Origin: JBBQLG01 sp964251665
Lineage (GTDB): Bacteria; Bacteroidota; Bacteroidia; Cytophagales; Spirosomataceae
Length of the DNA: 64,000 nt
Assembly: GCA_964251665.1 (NCBI GenBank)
Contig: CAXUKO010000002.1
Location: 124,001 to 188,000, forward strand
Reading direction: 5' to 3'
Of this stretch, positions 17,248 to 24,721 are shown piece by piece (position 1 is the first letter of the stretch; every line of letters starts with the position of its first letter). The notes under the pieces are model-generated. The model ran no database searches. It was not told the origin of the DNA and was given only the letters and a program-made list of their open reading frames with translations. The position numbers and the translations under genes were made by a program.

Positions 17248-18114
17248 ATGCGTTGGATTGGACAACGGGAAAGCGATAACGTAGAAGACCGCCGGGGTGG
17301 CGGTGGTGGGGGCGGCCTGCTGGTCGGTGGTGGCATCGGCAGCGTAGTAATCGCGTTGATTTATATGTTTCTGGGTGGCAATCCATCCGATCTGCTGAAT
17401 CAGCAGACAACGGATACGCAATCATCGGCGCAGGCCCCCGTTGGTCCGCAGCCCGACGATCAGGCGGCTAAATTCACCCGTGTCGTTTTGGCCAGTACCG
17501 AAGATGTCTGGACCAAATTATTTGCCGAGCAGGGCAGTCAGTATCCTGACCCAACGCTGGTTATGTTTCGGCAGGCTACCCAATCGGGGTGCGGTACGGC
17601 CTCCGAAGCCTCCGGCCCATTCTATTGCCCGGCTGATCAGAAGGTGTACATCGACCTGTCTTTTTATGATGAACTGGCTGACCGCTTCAAAGCACCCGGC
17701 GATTTTGCGATGGCCTATGTGGTTGCTCATGAAATTGGCCACCATGTGCAGAAGCAACTCGGCATCATGGATAAAATAGACGAAGCCCGCAGTCAGATGA
17801 GCGAGGTAGAAAATAACCGCCTGTCGGTGCGGCTTGAGCTACAGGCCGATTTTCTGGCGGGTGTGTGGGCGCATTACGCCCAGCAGCAAAATAAAAATTT
17901 CATCGAAGCGGGTGACATTGATGAAGCCCTCACGGCCGCCACCGCCATCGGCGACGACCGGATTCAGCAGGAGACGCAGGGGCGGGTCGTGCGCGACGCC
18001 TTTACGCACGGCTCCTCGAAACAGCGTGTCTACTGGTTCACAAAAGGCTTTAAAACCGGCGATATTAAGCAGGGGGATACGTTCAATAGCCGCGAGGATG
18101 CGGATTTGCAGTAA
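17248..18114 (+). CDS. Neutral zinc metallopeptidase, YpfJ family
   Basis: A 288-residue membrane-anchored peptidase. The N-terminus is cytoplasmic with a Gly-rich run (RRGGGGGGGLLVGGG), followed by one transmembrane helix near residues 25-45. The extracytoplasmic domain carries the zinc motif HEIGHH (near residue 160) and the downstream ligand region ELQADFLAGVWAH. This layout is exactly that of the YpfJ (Zn_peptidase_2) family. Its substrate is unknown. A strong hairpin terminator follows. Confidence 0.9.
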   Translation: MRWIGQRESDNVEDRRGGGGGGGLLVGGGIGSVVIALIYMFLGGNPSDLLNQQTTDTQSSAQAPVGPQPDDQAAKFTRVVLASTEDVWTKLFAEQGSQYPDPTLVMFRQATQSGCGTASEASGPFYCPADQKVYIDLSFYDELADRFKAPGDFAMAYVVAHEIGHHVQKQLGIMDKIDEARSQMSEVENNRLSVRLELQADFLAGVWAHYAQQQNKNFIEAGDIDEALTAATAIGDDRIQQETQGRVVRDAFTHGSSKQRVYWFTKGFKTGDIKQGDTFNSREDADLQ

Positions 18115-18131
18115 GTACGCTGTTCGTAGTA

Positions 18132-18167
18132 CACAGGGCCGGATGACAAGCGTTATCCGGCCCTGTG
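18132..18167. terminator. Hairpin after the metallopeptidase gene
   Basis: A perfect 13-bp stem (18132-18144 with 18155-18167, CACAGGGCCGGAT and its complement) 17 bp past the stop. The following T content is modest, so the terminator call is probable rather than certain. Confidence 0.65.
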
Positions 18168-18362
18168 CATTTCATCCGGTCAATAATCTGACAATTCGTG
18201 GAGTTCTACCAGTCATGGTAATTCCTGAAATGCGCTAACCTGAATGGCCCTTGCCCTGTTGGTTTACAAATAAGCTGCTCTAACCTTTGCGCCTTGGTAT
18301 GCCGTTTGATCAGGTGCCGGGTTTGCCTTGATCAATAGACCCCAACTACGCGTTTTTCAGTT

Positions 18363-19391
18363 ATGATGTATCTATTGCCAAAGCAGCGAAGCCGTTTTTT
18401 TATCCCGGCCCTGCTGCTTATCTGCCTGTTTTTTCCCGTTGCCAGCTTTTGCCACACGTTGGTAGCCGAAGACCATACTGGTTTCAGGAACAGTGCGCAG
18501 CGAGTTACCGTCGGCAAGCCCAGGCGCAAACCATCCGCCCGTGTCCCCAGGCGTAAACCTCATCGTCAGTCTGTCAAAAAAGCCAGCTCGATCAAACGGA
18601 AATCAGCGAAAGCAACCGTGGCGAAGACTACTCCTCAGGCGAAAAAAGCGCCATTACTGCTAACTGTACCGCTGTTTGGCTCCCGATATGCCCGGGTTGC
18701 CGTTACCGATCAGCAACTCAGCGGCTGTACGCTGTATCTCTCGTCCGGGCACGGTGGGCCGGACCCCGGCGCTATTGGTCGGTCGGGTACGTACTTGCTG
18801 CCCGAAGACGAATACGCTTACGACGTGACGATCCGGCTGGCTCGGGTGCTGATGGAACATGGCGCTACGGTGTATATGATTGTGCAGGACCCTAATGATG
18901 GTATTCGTGATGCCGGAGTACTGGGTCTTGACTACGATGAAGTGGCCTATCCGCATCAGCGCATTCCGCTTAACCAGTTGGCCCGGCTCAAGCAGGGGAC
19001 TATGGCGGTTAATAACCTATACGCACGACACAAAGGCGGCTACCAGCGGTCAATCGTGATTCATGTCGATAGCCGGAGTATTGGGCAGACGATTGATGTT
19101 TTCTTTTATCACAACAGCAGCAGCGCGGCTGGCAAAAAACTGGCTAAGCAAATTCACCGCAGTTTTACGGCCAGCTACAAACGGTCGCAGCCAACGCGGG
19201 CCTACTTAGGTAACGTCTCGACTCGTAACACCCTCTACGTCGTTAAAAACACTGCGCCACCCACGGTGTTTATCGAGTTGGGCAACATCCAGAACGATAA
19301 GGATCAGCGTCGCTTCGTCATTCCCGACAACCGGCAGGCCCTGGCCAACTGGCTCTACGAAGGCATACAGGCCGACTATAAATCGCGTTGA
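18363..19391 (+). CDS. N-acetylmuramoyl-L-alanine amidase (Amidase_3)
   Basis: A secreted 342-residue peptidoglycan amidase that cleaves the bond between MurNAc and the stem peptide. A signal peptide covers residues 1-30 (FFIPALLLICLFFPVASFCH). A very basic Lys/Arg-rich linker of about 70 residues follows, probably binding the anionic cell wall, and then the catalytic domain. Zinc ligands are visible in SSGHGGPDPGA, in the downstream Glu region (PEDEYAYDV) and in VIHVDSRS. The catalytic Glu is in VFIELGNIQND. It is convergent with, and overlaps by 16 bp, the WYL regulator gene. Confidence 0.9.
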   Translation: MMYLLPKQRSRFFIPALLLICLFFPVASFCHTLVAEDHTGFRNSAQRVTVGKPRRKPSARVPRRKPHRQSVKKASSIKRKSAKATVAKTTPQAKKAPLLLTVPLFGSRYARVAVTDQQLSGCTLYLSSGHGGPDPGAIGRSGTYLLPEDEYAYDVTIRLARVLMEHGATVYMIVQDPNDGIRDAGVLGLDYDEVAYPHQRIPLNQLARLKQGTMAVNNLYARHKGGYQRSIVIHVDSRSIGQTIDVFFYHNSSSAAGKKLAKQIHRSFTASYKRSQPTRAYLGNVSTRNTLYVVKNTAPPTVFIELGNIQNDKDQRRFVIPDNRQALANWLYEGIQADYKSR

Positions 19392-20455
19392 GATTCGTTA
19401 AAACGGTTGATGATTTCGCTGTCTGTACTATCCTGTTGCTTTGGACTCGTGTACAGCGCCAGACCCGCCCGCAGGCGATATTGAATATTCTTGCGAAGCT
19501 TCTCCGGCTCAAGTACATACAGGCCATCGCCAAAGCCCAGAATCTCTTTCTCCAGCTCGAAATTCAACTGCACCTGTAGCTCAATAGTAATGCCTTCGGG
19601 CGTCCGCTCTACAACCTGCTGCGAATGATGAAGCGGTTTCGTTTCCACGTAGGGCGCATGCCGGGTTGTCACAAAAAGCCTTACCCGCGCAGGCCGTAGG
19701 TTCGCGCTGACGGTTACACCAACAACATCGCGGTAATATACCTCCGGGTCCAGGTGCTGATTCTCTGCATATTCCTTATCCGCAGCGGTGTCAATGGAAA
19801 TAATCCGGTCCAGCGCCAGGTTAAAAAGGTGGCCTTTTCCATCACGCTTGCCCACGGCAAACCAGCGGTTTTTAAATTCTTTCAGCCACCAGATATGGAA
19901 GATGAATGTTTGCGGAAGCCGGGCCGAGAACGACTGGTACTGGATCAGCAATACTCGTTTCTGAATAATAGCCTGATACAAATAATCGAGAAAGTGTAGT
20001 CCTTTCAGATTCTCGTTCTTCTCGAAATCAATGACCGGCGCTGACTTCTGCGCTGTCGAGTACACATGGTCTTCGAGTTTCTGAACCACTTCGTTTAGTG
20101 CCGTAAAGTGTGAAAACCCCCGGAATTGCTTGAGCACCTCCACCGCTTCGTTCATCCGCGATAAATCACCATCCGACAGAGGGATATTAGTGATGCTGTA
20201 GGTCGGATCGTCGTAGGTGTAGTGCTTTTTATCGACAACAATAATGGGTGCCAGATACCCCAGCTTGTCACTGCGCATCAACTGAAGGTCAGCCTGTACC
20301 GTCCGCCGACTGACGCCCTTATCCAGTCCTTCGTATTCGTAAAGAGCTTCCGACACTTTTTCGATCAGGTCATCGAGAGTCCATTTACGCTGCCGGTTCC
20401 GCAGGCAGGCGTCCAGCGTTTTGTAGCGAATCAGGGCGTTTCGGTTGGCAGGCAT
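19376..20455 (-). CDS. WYL-domain transcriptional regulator
   Basis: A 359-residue regulator. The N-terminal winged helix (KTLDACLRNRQRKWTLDDLI to SRRTVQADLQLMRSDK) should bind DNA. The middle is a WYL domain with LLIQYQSFSA and WWLKEFKNRWFAVGKRDG, a Sm-like fold thought to bind nucleic acid or nucleotide ligands. The C-terminal WCX-like domain follows. It diverges from the tRNA-like/slipin/rtcB transcription unit, across a 655-nt region, and is the obvious candidate controller. In enterobacteria the analogous controller of rtcBA is RtcR, a CARF-AAA-HTH protein, so a WYL sensor in this place would be a functional replacement (inference). The start at 20455 gives the first plausible Met (MPANRN) before the HTH. 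Confidence 0.88.
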   Translation of the reverse strand: MPANRNALIRYKTLDACLRNRQRKWTLDDLIEKVSEALYEYEGLDKGVSRRTVQADLQLMRSDKLGYLAPIIVVDKKHYTYDDPTYSITNIPLSDGDLSRMNEAVEVLKQFRGFSHFTALNEVVQKLEDHVYSTAQKSAPVIDFEKNENLKGLHFLDYLYQAIIQKRVLLIQYQSFSARLPQTFIFHIWWLKEFKNRWFAVGKRDGKGHLFNLALDRIISIDTAADKEYAENQHLDPEVYYRDVVGVTVSANLRPARVRLFVTTRHAPYVETKPLHHSQQVVERTPEGITIELQVQLNFELEKEILGFGDGLYVLEPEKLRKNIQYRLRAGLALYTSPKQQDSTDSEIINRFNESQRDL

Positions 20456-20647
20456 CTGGAAATCAAATTTTTCAGGAAAAAAGAGAAAATAATTTAAACT
20501 ACGCAAAAACACTGCGCAGTAGCCGCTAACCTTTGTGACGATAGGAGTATCGATGGCCAAACCAGATGCGGGTTTCTACATAGCCCCATAGTGTTCGCAG
20601 CCGCTGGCTTCGGGTATACTGTTGGTCATGGATTGCTTCTGTCTCGA

Positions 20648-20715
20648 TCTGTGGGTTGGAGGTTCAAGTCCTCCCTCTGTTTCGGCAGGGTAGCTCAATT
20701 TGGTAGAGCAACAGG
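20648..20715 (+). ncRNA. tRNA-like module 1, halves in circularly permuted order
   Basis: Read in order: anticodon-stem 3' strand TCTGT (20648-20652), 5-nt variable loop GGGTT, T-arm GGAGG-TTCAAGT-CCTCC (20658-20674), acceptor 3' strand CTCTGTT (20675-20681), linker TC, acceptor 5' strand GGCAGGG (20684-20690), TA, D-arm GCTC-AATTTGGTA-GAGC (20693-20709), A, anticodon-stem 5' strand ACAGG (20711-20715). The acceptor strands pair over 7 positions (three G-U) and the anticodon strands over 5 (one G-U). U8, A14, A15-U48, G18-G19, A21, G53-C61, T54, T55, C56 and A58 are all present at canonical spacing. There is no CCA, and the acceptor end is capped by the short linker (possible UUCG-type tetraloop), so it cannot be charged. 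The read-out is a tRNA body opened at the anticodon loop. I infer a mimic of a nicked tRNA; expression is unproven. Confidence 0.6.
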
Positions 20716-20720
20716 AAAAT

Positions 20721-20779
20721 GCAGGTTCGAATCCTGCTATCAACTCTAAACAAGTTGATCCGTTGGTTGGGAAGCTGAC
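20721..20779 (+). ncRNA. tRNA-like module 2, permuted and more degenerate
   Basis: The same half order as module 1: T-arm GCAGG-TTCGAAT-CCTGC (20721-20737), acceptor-like 3' strand ATCAACT (20739-20745), linker CTAAACA, 5' strand AGTTGAT (20753-20759, a perfect 7-bp match), CC, then a D-arm-like hairpin GTTG-GTTGGGAAGC-TGAC (20762-20779) with a G-G-G in the loop. It lacks U8, has one extra unpaired T before the acceptor strand, and its own anticodon stem is not obvious. The ACAGG before its T-arm is shared with module 1, and a second ACAGG at 20790-20794 can pair with a second TCTGT at 20638-20642. It may be a decayed copy or part of one larger two-module RNA. Confidence 0.5.
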
Positions 20780-21110
20780 CGCTTCTAAAACAGGTCACCG
20801 TAGTTAATTATCAGTCAGAAGCTATCCGGTTGTGTCCTGGGTGTACCCAGATGCAGCAGTCGCCCCGGCGACCTGAGTAGCTGGAGCCAGTAGGTCTGTA
20901 CCGCTATTGTGGGATGTACATTGTAACTGACCGGAGCCATACGCGGGCAGGGAATGGGCGGAAGCAGTAGCAACCACCCGCTTTCCGCCCGCTTGCTTGC
21001 GGCCAGAAGCAGTGTACCAAAACAAGCGCCAAACAGGCTTCCGCTTTAGCAATCAGGGGAGCTTCGGGCTGATGAAGTAAGCATTACCCGTTCACTTAAT
21101 ACATACACGA

Positions 21111-22256
21111 ATGAAAACTGTGCGCATCCTGGCCCATCAAATCGGGTTAGTTTTTAAACATGGCGGCTACCAGAAAATGCTGACTGAAGGCAGCCACTGG
21201 TTATGGGCCACCGAAACCGTTTACGTCTATAATCAGGGCGAGCGGTTTCAGAATCCCCCCTGCGATCTGGCTCTCCTTTTGGAGTACCCCGAAGTGGCCG
21301 CTGCGCTCGACGTGGTTGAGGTGATGGACAATGAAATCGCGTTGCAATACGAACGTGTCGACGAAACGAACGGCCTTTTCAAAACCATTCTGACTAAAGG
21401 GCGCTGGGCTTACTGGAAATCGGCGCGCCGAAGTGGAGTTGCCCCCTACTACTACGTGAAAGTGGATGTAAGCCAACTCGATATTCCGGCCAGCATCAAT
21501 CTGGCCGCCTTGATGCCGCAGCCCCTGGGTGCCTTTGTGCGTACCTACACTGTAGAAGCTCATGAGCAAGGGGTACTGTTTATCGACTGGAAATTCGACC
21601 GGGTGCTGACAGCCGGTACGTATTACTGGTGGAAAAATACGACACCAATCCACGTCCTGAAGGCCGATATGCGTCAGCAGCAGATTGAAATAGCGGGGCA
21701 GGAGATTCTGACCAAAGACAAAGCGTCGCTGCGGTTAAGTTTTTACGTGCAGTATCAGGTGCAGGACATCATCAAGGCACTGGTTGATAATAAGGACTAC
21801 GACAAGCAGTTGTACGTGGCCGTGCAACTGGCGCTGCGGGAATATATCGGCGGGCTGACGCTGGACGAGTTGCTGGATAAAAAAGGAGAGTTGGCTACCT
21901 ACGTTGTGGCGTCTACAGCGACAAAGTCGGCTCAATTGGGCGTCGAACTGCGTACGGGCGGGGTGCGCGATGTCATTCTGCCGGGCGACATGCGCGACAT
22001 CATGAACCAGGTACTGATGGCCGAAAAGAAAGCGCAGGCCAATAGCATCATGCGCCGGGAAGAAACAGCGTCGACGCGCAGCCTGCTGAACACGGCCAAA
22101 CTGATGGAAGACAACGAGATGCTCTGGAAATTGAAGGAGATGGAATACGTAGAAAAAATTGCGGACAAAATCAGCTCTATTTCCGTGTCCAACGATGGCT
22201 CGATGGTCGATCAGTTGAAGCAGCTTTTCGTTCGGGCGAGGGTGCGTGGTAGTTGA
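21111..22256 (+). CDS. SPFH/Band-7 (slipin-type) protein linked to RtcB
   Basis: A 381-residue SPFH-domain protein with no N-terminal membrane helix, which is unusual for classical slipins. The SPFH core runs from about residue 185 (KADMRQQQIEIAGQEILTKD, then VQYQV) to about 290 (ELRTGGVRDVILPGDMRDIM). A helical tail follows (MAEKKAQANSIMRREETAST), typical of oligomerising SPFH proteins. An earlier copy of the entry motif, GLVFKHGGYQKMLTEGSHWLW at residues 12-32, resembles GVLFIDWKFDRVLTAGTYYW at about 155-175, suggesting an internal duplication. SPFH proteins form ring or cage scaffolds. Next to rtcB, a role in organising RNA repair is plausible but unproven. rtcB starts 119 bp downstream on the same strand. 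Confidence 0.85.
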   Translation: MKTVRILAHQIGLVFKHGGYQKMLTEGSHWLWATETVYVYNQGERFQNPPCDLALLLEYPEVAAALDVVEVMDNEIALQYERVDETNGLFKTILTKGRWAYWKSARRSGVAPYYYVKVDVSQLDIPASINLAALMPQPLGAFVRTYTVEAHEQGVLFIDWKFDRVLTAGTYYWWKNTTPIHVLKADMRQQQIEIAGQEILTKDKASLRLSFYVQYQVQDIIKALVDNKDYDKQLYVAVQLALREYIGGLTLDELLDKKGELATYVVASTATKSAQLGVELRTGGVRDVILPGDMRDIMNQVLMAEKKAQANSIMRREETASTRSLLNTAKLMEDNEMLWKLKEMEYVEKIADKISSISVSNDGSMVDQLKQLFVRARVRGS

Positions 22257-22291
22257 CAGCACCGAATACTGATTTTTGTAAGATTGATTAA

Positions 22292-22343
22292 GCCGGTTGG
22301 CCGACGCCAGCGTATTCTGTTAAGTGGGCGCTGGCCGACTGGC
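22292..22343. other. 52-nt imperfect hairpin between slipin and rtcB
   Basis: GCCGGTTGG (22292-22300) pairs with CCGACTGGC (22335-22343, two G-U), and GCCAGCG (22306-22312) pairs with CGCTGGC (22329-22335), separated by a 5-nt bulge. The two stems share one base. There is no T-run, so this is more likely a processing or stability element than a terminator. Confidence 0.6.
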
Positions 22344-22375
22344 ATAATCAGCAGAATAGACAATTAGATAAACCA

Positions 22376-23917
22376 ATGGAAACCTCAATTTCACTTGATG
22401 ATATTTTAGCGTTAGGCCCGATTCCCGATCCGTTGCACGACCGTTTTTTGCGCGTCGCCAATGGACTGGTACAACGCGCCAACTACCCAAAGGAGAAGGT
22501 ATTGGGCTTACTGGCGCAGATGCTTCAGAATCCCAAAAAATACGCCTACTCCAAAAACAAAGTGACTAATCTGGCGCAGGCCATTTATGAACTGAATAAG
22601 CAGGGCATTTCGGTGCCGCTTAGCGAAGCTGGCGCGGGGTATCTACCGGTCGAGCAGGCTCCGTACGTATTGTCCAATATAGAAAAACAAGTTGAGCAAA
22701 CCGTCGATCTGCGCACGGGTCCGTTACCCTACGCCGTGTTTGGTCGCGACCAGATTGAAGAAGGGGCGCTGAAACAGATGGAAACGGCGGCTACATTGCC
22801 GGTTGCGCTGGCGGGTGCCCTCATGCCTGATGCTCACCAGGGGTATGGGCTTCCCATTGGCGGGGTACTGGCAACGGAGGCTAATACCGTTATTCCATTT
22901 GCCGTCGGTGTTGACATTGCCTGCCGCATGTGCCTGTCTGTATTCGATCTGCCACCCGCTTTTTTAACCAGTGAACCGCATCTATTGAAAAAGGCACTGG
23001 TGGAGCAAACCAAGTTTGGCATGGGAGGTGAAACCCGGGAGAAGATGGACGAGAGCGTGATGGATCTGCCCGAATGGCAGGCCACCAAAGTGATTCGTGA
23101 CCTAAAAGACAAAGCCTACCGCCAACTGGGTAGCTCTGGCACGGGTAACCACTTTGTGGAGTGGGGCATTATTGACGTACACACGCACGACGACCCGTCG
23201 GAGAACGACGCATTGAACCTGCCGCCGGGTTCGTATCTGGCCTTGTTGTCGCATTCCGGCTCGCGCGGATTTGGTGGTTCCGTGGCTAATTACTATTCCA
23301 AACTGGCCATGCAGAAAACCAAATTACCTAAGCAGGCGGCTCATCTGGCGTGGCTCGATCTGAACACCGAAGAAGGTCAATCGTACTGGATCGCCATGAA
23401 TCTGGCCGGTGACTATGCGTCGGCCAACCACCACGAGATTCACCGGAAGATGGCCCGGGCCTTGCGGGAGCAGCCGATAGTGATGGTCGAGAATCACCAT
23501 AACTTCGCCTGGAAAGAACAACTGGCCGACGGCCGAGAGGTGATTGTTCACCGCAAAGGTGCTACCCCGGCAGGCTTGGGAGTATTGGGTATCATTCCGG
23601 GTTCTATGACGCAGCCGGGTTTTGTGGTACAGGGCCGGGGTAATGCCGAGTCGATCAATTCCGCGTCGCACGGGGCCGGGCGGCTAATGTCGCGGACACA
23701 GGCGTTCAATACCCTGACGCGCTCGCAGTGGAACAAGGCCCTGACCGAAGCGGGTATTCAGCTCGTGGGTGGCGATCTGGATGAAGCACCGATGGTGTAC
23801 AAAAACATCGACACCGTCATCGATGCCCAGCGTGATCTCGTGTCAGTGCTGGCGACGTTCACCCCGAAGATCGTACGCATGGCGGATGCCAACCGCAAAG
23901 AAGGCCGTGAAGATTAG
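22376..23917 (+). CDS. rtcB: RNA 3'-phosphate / 5'-OH ligase RtcB
   Basis: GTP- and Mn-dependent ligase that joins RNA 2',3'-cyclic phosphate (or 3'-phosphate) ends to 5'-OH ends, the ends left by tRNA-cutting ribotoxins. At 513 residues it is slightly longer than the usual 400-480, with an extra helical N-terminus of about 75 residues. Family motifs are visible: MPDAHQGYGLPIGGV, GVDIACRM (metal-binding Cys), SSGTGNHFVEWG, HSGSRGFG, HRKGATPA and INSASHGAGR, whose His is the guanylylated residue. All catalytic residues appear intact. It is the last gene of the WYL/tRNA-like/slipin/rtcB locus and has its own terminator. No RtcA cyclase, archease or Ro60 homolog is present. Confidence 0.95.
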   Translation: METSISLDDILALGPIPDPLHDRFLRVANGLVQRANYPKEKVLGLLAQMLQNPKKYAYSKNKVTNLAQAIYELNKQGISVPLSEAGAGYLPVEQAPYVLSNIEKQVEQTVDLRTGPLPYAVFGRDQIEEGALKQMETAATLPVALAGALMPDAHQGYGLPIGGVLATEANTVIPFAVGVDIACRMCLSVFDLPPAFLTSEPHLLKKALVEQTKFGMGGETREKMDESVMDLPEWQATKVIRDLKDKAYRQLGSSGTGNHFVEWGIIDVHTHDDPSENDALNLPPGSYLALLSHSGSRGFGGSVANYYSKLAMQKTKLPKQAAHLAWLDLNTEEGQSYWIAMNLAGDYASANHHEIHRKMARALREQPIVMVENHHNFAWKEQLADGREVIVHRKGATPAGLGVLGIIPGSMTQPGFVVQGRGNAESINSASHGAGRLMSRTQAFNTLTRSQWNKALTEAGIQLVGGDLDEAPMVYKNIDTVIDAQRDLVSVLATFTPKIVRMADANRKEGRED

Positions 23918-23948
23918 ACTCTGCGTATTGGTTGTAAAATGAGTTGTG

Positions 23949-23992
23949 CCCAACAAGCGTCAGAGTAGTGCTGGATTCTGTTGGGGATTTTT
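23949..23992 (+). terminator. Terminator after rtcB
   Basis: CCCAACA (23949-23955) pairs with TGTTGGG (23979-23985) across a 23-nt loop and is followed by a T-run. Confidence 0.6.
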
Positions 23993-24102
23993 GTATTGGC
24001 GCGAAATGTAAGGGTTCTTACTATGAGATATACACCACCATTACTGTGAATTCGGATTTCAATTCAGCGACGGTGGAGTCGATGGATTGATTCAGGTAGC
24101 CA

Positions 24103-24474
24103 TTATTCCATGAGTGGAACATTGTACTTCTTGAAATTGCCGTCATCAGTCATTACCGATAAGTTATTAGTAATAGCCTGCGCAATTAATAGTCGGTCAA
24201 ACGGGTCACGGTGATGGAAGGGTAATAGTTGTACCTGTTGAATGTGCGGTAAATTGATCGAGAGTAAAGTGACTTCAATCGGTACTAATTGTTCAATTGG
24301 TTTATGGATAGTTAATTTACCAATACTCGTTTTAATAGCTATTTCCCAAAGGCTCGCATAGCTGAAGAACAAACGATTCGCACGATCTTCAATGATTGCG
24401 CTCTGTTGCATGCTTAACCGGGGATTGTCCGTCAAATGCCAAAGTAAGATATGAGTGTCTAACAGGATATCCAC
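24103..24474 (-). CDS. PIN-domain toxin (VapC-like)
   Basis: A 123-residue PIN ribonuclease. The acidic metal-binding residues appear in LLDTHILLWHL (Asp near residue 6), ASLWEIAIK (Glu near residue 44), HRDPFDRLLIAQA (Asp near 91 and 94) and MTDD near the end, which is the standard PIN pattern. VapC-type toxins cut tRNA or rRNA. The start codon is GTG at 24474, three bases after the antitoxin stop, so the two are translationally linked. It lies about 190 bp beyond rtcB on the opposite strand, making an RNA-cutting toxin a direct neighbour of an RNA ligase. Confidence 0.88.
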   Translation of the reverse strand: MDILLDTHILLWHLTDNPRLSMQQSAIIEDRANRLFFSYASLWEIAIKTSIGKLTIHKPIEQLVPIEVTLLSINLPHIQQVQLLPFHHRDPFDRLLIAQAITNNLSVMTDDGNFKKYNVPLME

Positions 24475-24477
24475 GGT

Positions 24478-24696
24478 TTACATGTATTCGTTAAAGTCCG
24501 TTAGAGGAGCCGTGAAGTCATCGGCCATGTGTGAAATGAGGTGTCGACCAGAACCACGTTTCAATGATATAGCCGAATCATTTGGGTGGTCGGTAGGCGG
24601 TTGAATTACATCCGCAACCTTGATGTTTAATTCACGCAGAAGCTTAGTCAGCTTCTGCCAGTCAGATGGGTCGGTGATTTCAATGGTAACCTTCAT
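24478..24696 (-). CDS. Antitoxin partner of the PIN toxin
   Basis: A 72-residue protein, MKVTIEITDPSDWQKLTKLL, with an N-terminal beta strand and helix followed by a Ser/Arg/Gly-containing disordered tail (SLKRGSGRHLISHM) that would wrap the toxin. It is immediately upstream of the VapC-like gene. The family is a small Bacteroidota antitoxin type without a clear DNA-binding domain. Confidence 0.75.
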   Translation of the reverse strand: MKVTIEITDPSDWQKLTKLLRELNIKVADVIQPPTDHPNDSAISLKRGSGRHLISHMADDFTAPLTDFNEYM

Positions 24697-24721
24697 AGGT
24701 GAACTGTCTTTTCTTGAAAAC

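Larger units (their letters stand above)
20456..21110 (+). other. Long structured untranslated region between WYL regulator and slipin-rtcB
   Basis: About 655 bases without a credible coding frame, holding the two tRNA-like modules (separate entries) and several other potential hairpins. 20553-20560 pairs with 20622-20629 (8 bp, one G-U), closing a 77-nt segment just before the first module. 20837-20850 is CTGGG-TGTA-CCCAG. 20859-20872 is GTCGC-CCCG-GCGAC. 20956-20963 pairs with 20983-20990 (8 bp, GGGCGGAA/TTCCGCCC). A near-match to the -7 promoter box, TAACCTTTG (one base too long), lies at 20527-20535. The density of stems suggests a structured, processed leader RNA transcribed towards slipin and rtcB. 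Confidence 0.6.

Noticed and set aside
20684..20745. One ordinary linear tRNA made of GGCAGGG, the D-arm, T-arm 2 and the following acceptor-like strand
   Set aside because: The 5' and 3' acceptor strands (GGCAGGG and TATCAAC) do not pair, and only about 11 bases separate the D-arm and T-arm, leaving no anticodon arm. The swapped-order reading satisfies far more tRNA rules.
20822..21052. A 76-residue minus-strand open frame in the structured leader
   Set aside because: It has Arg/Gly/Ser-biased composition, no family motif, and lies antisense to the hairpin-rich leader.
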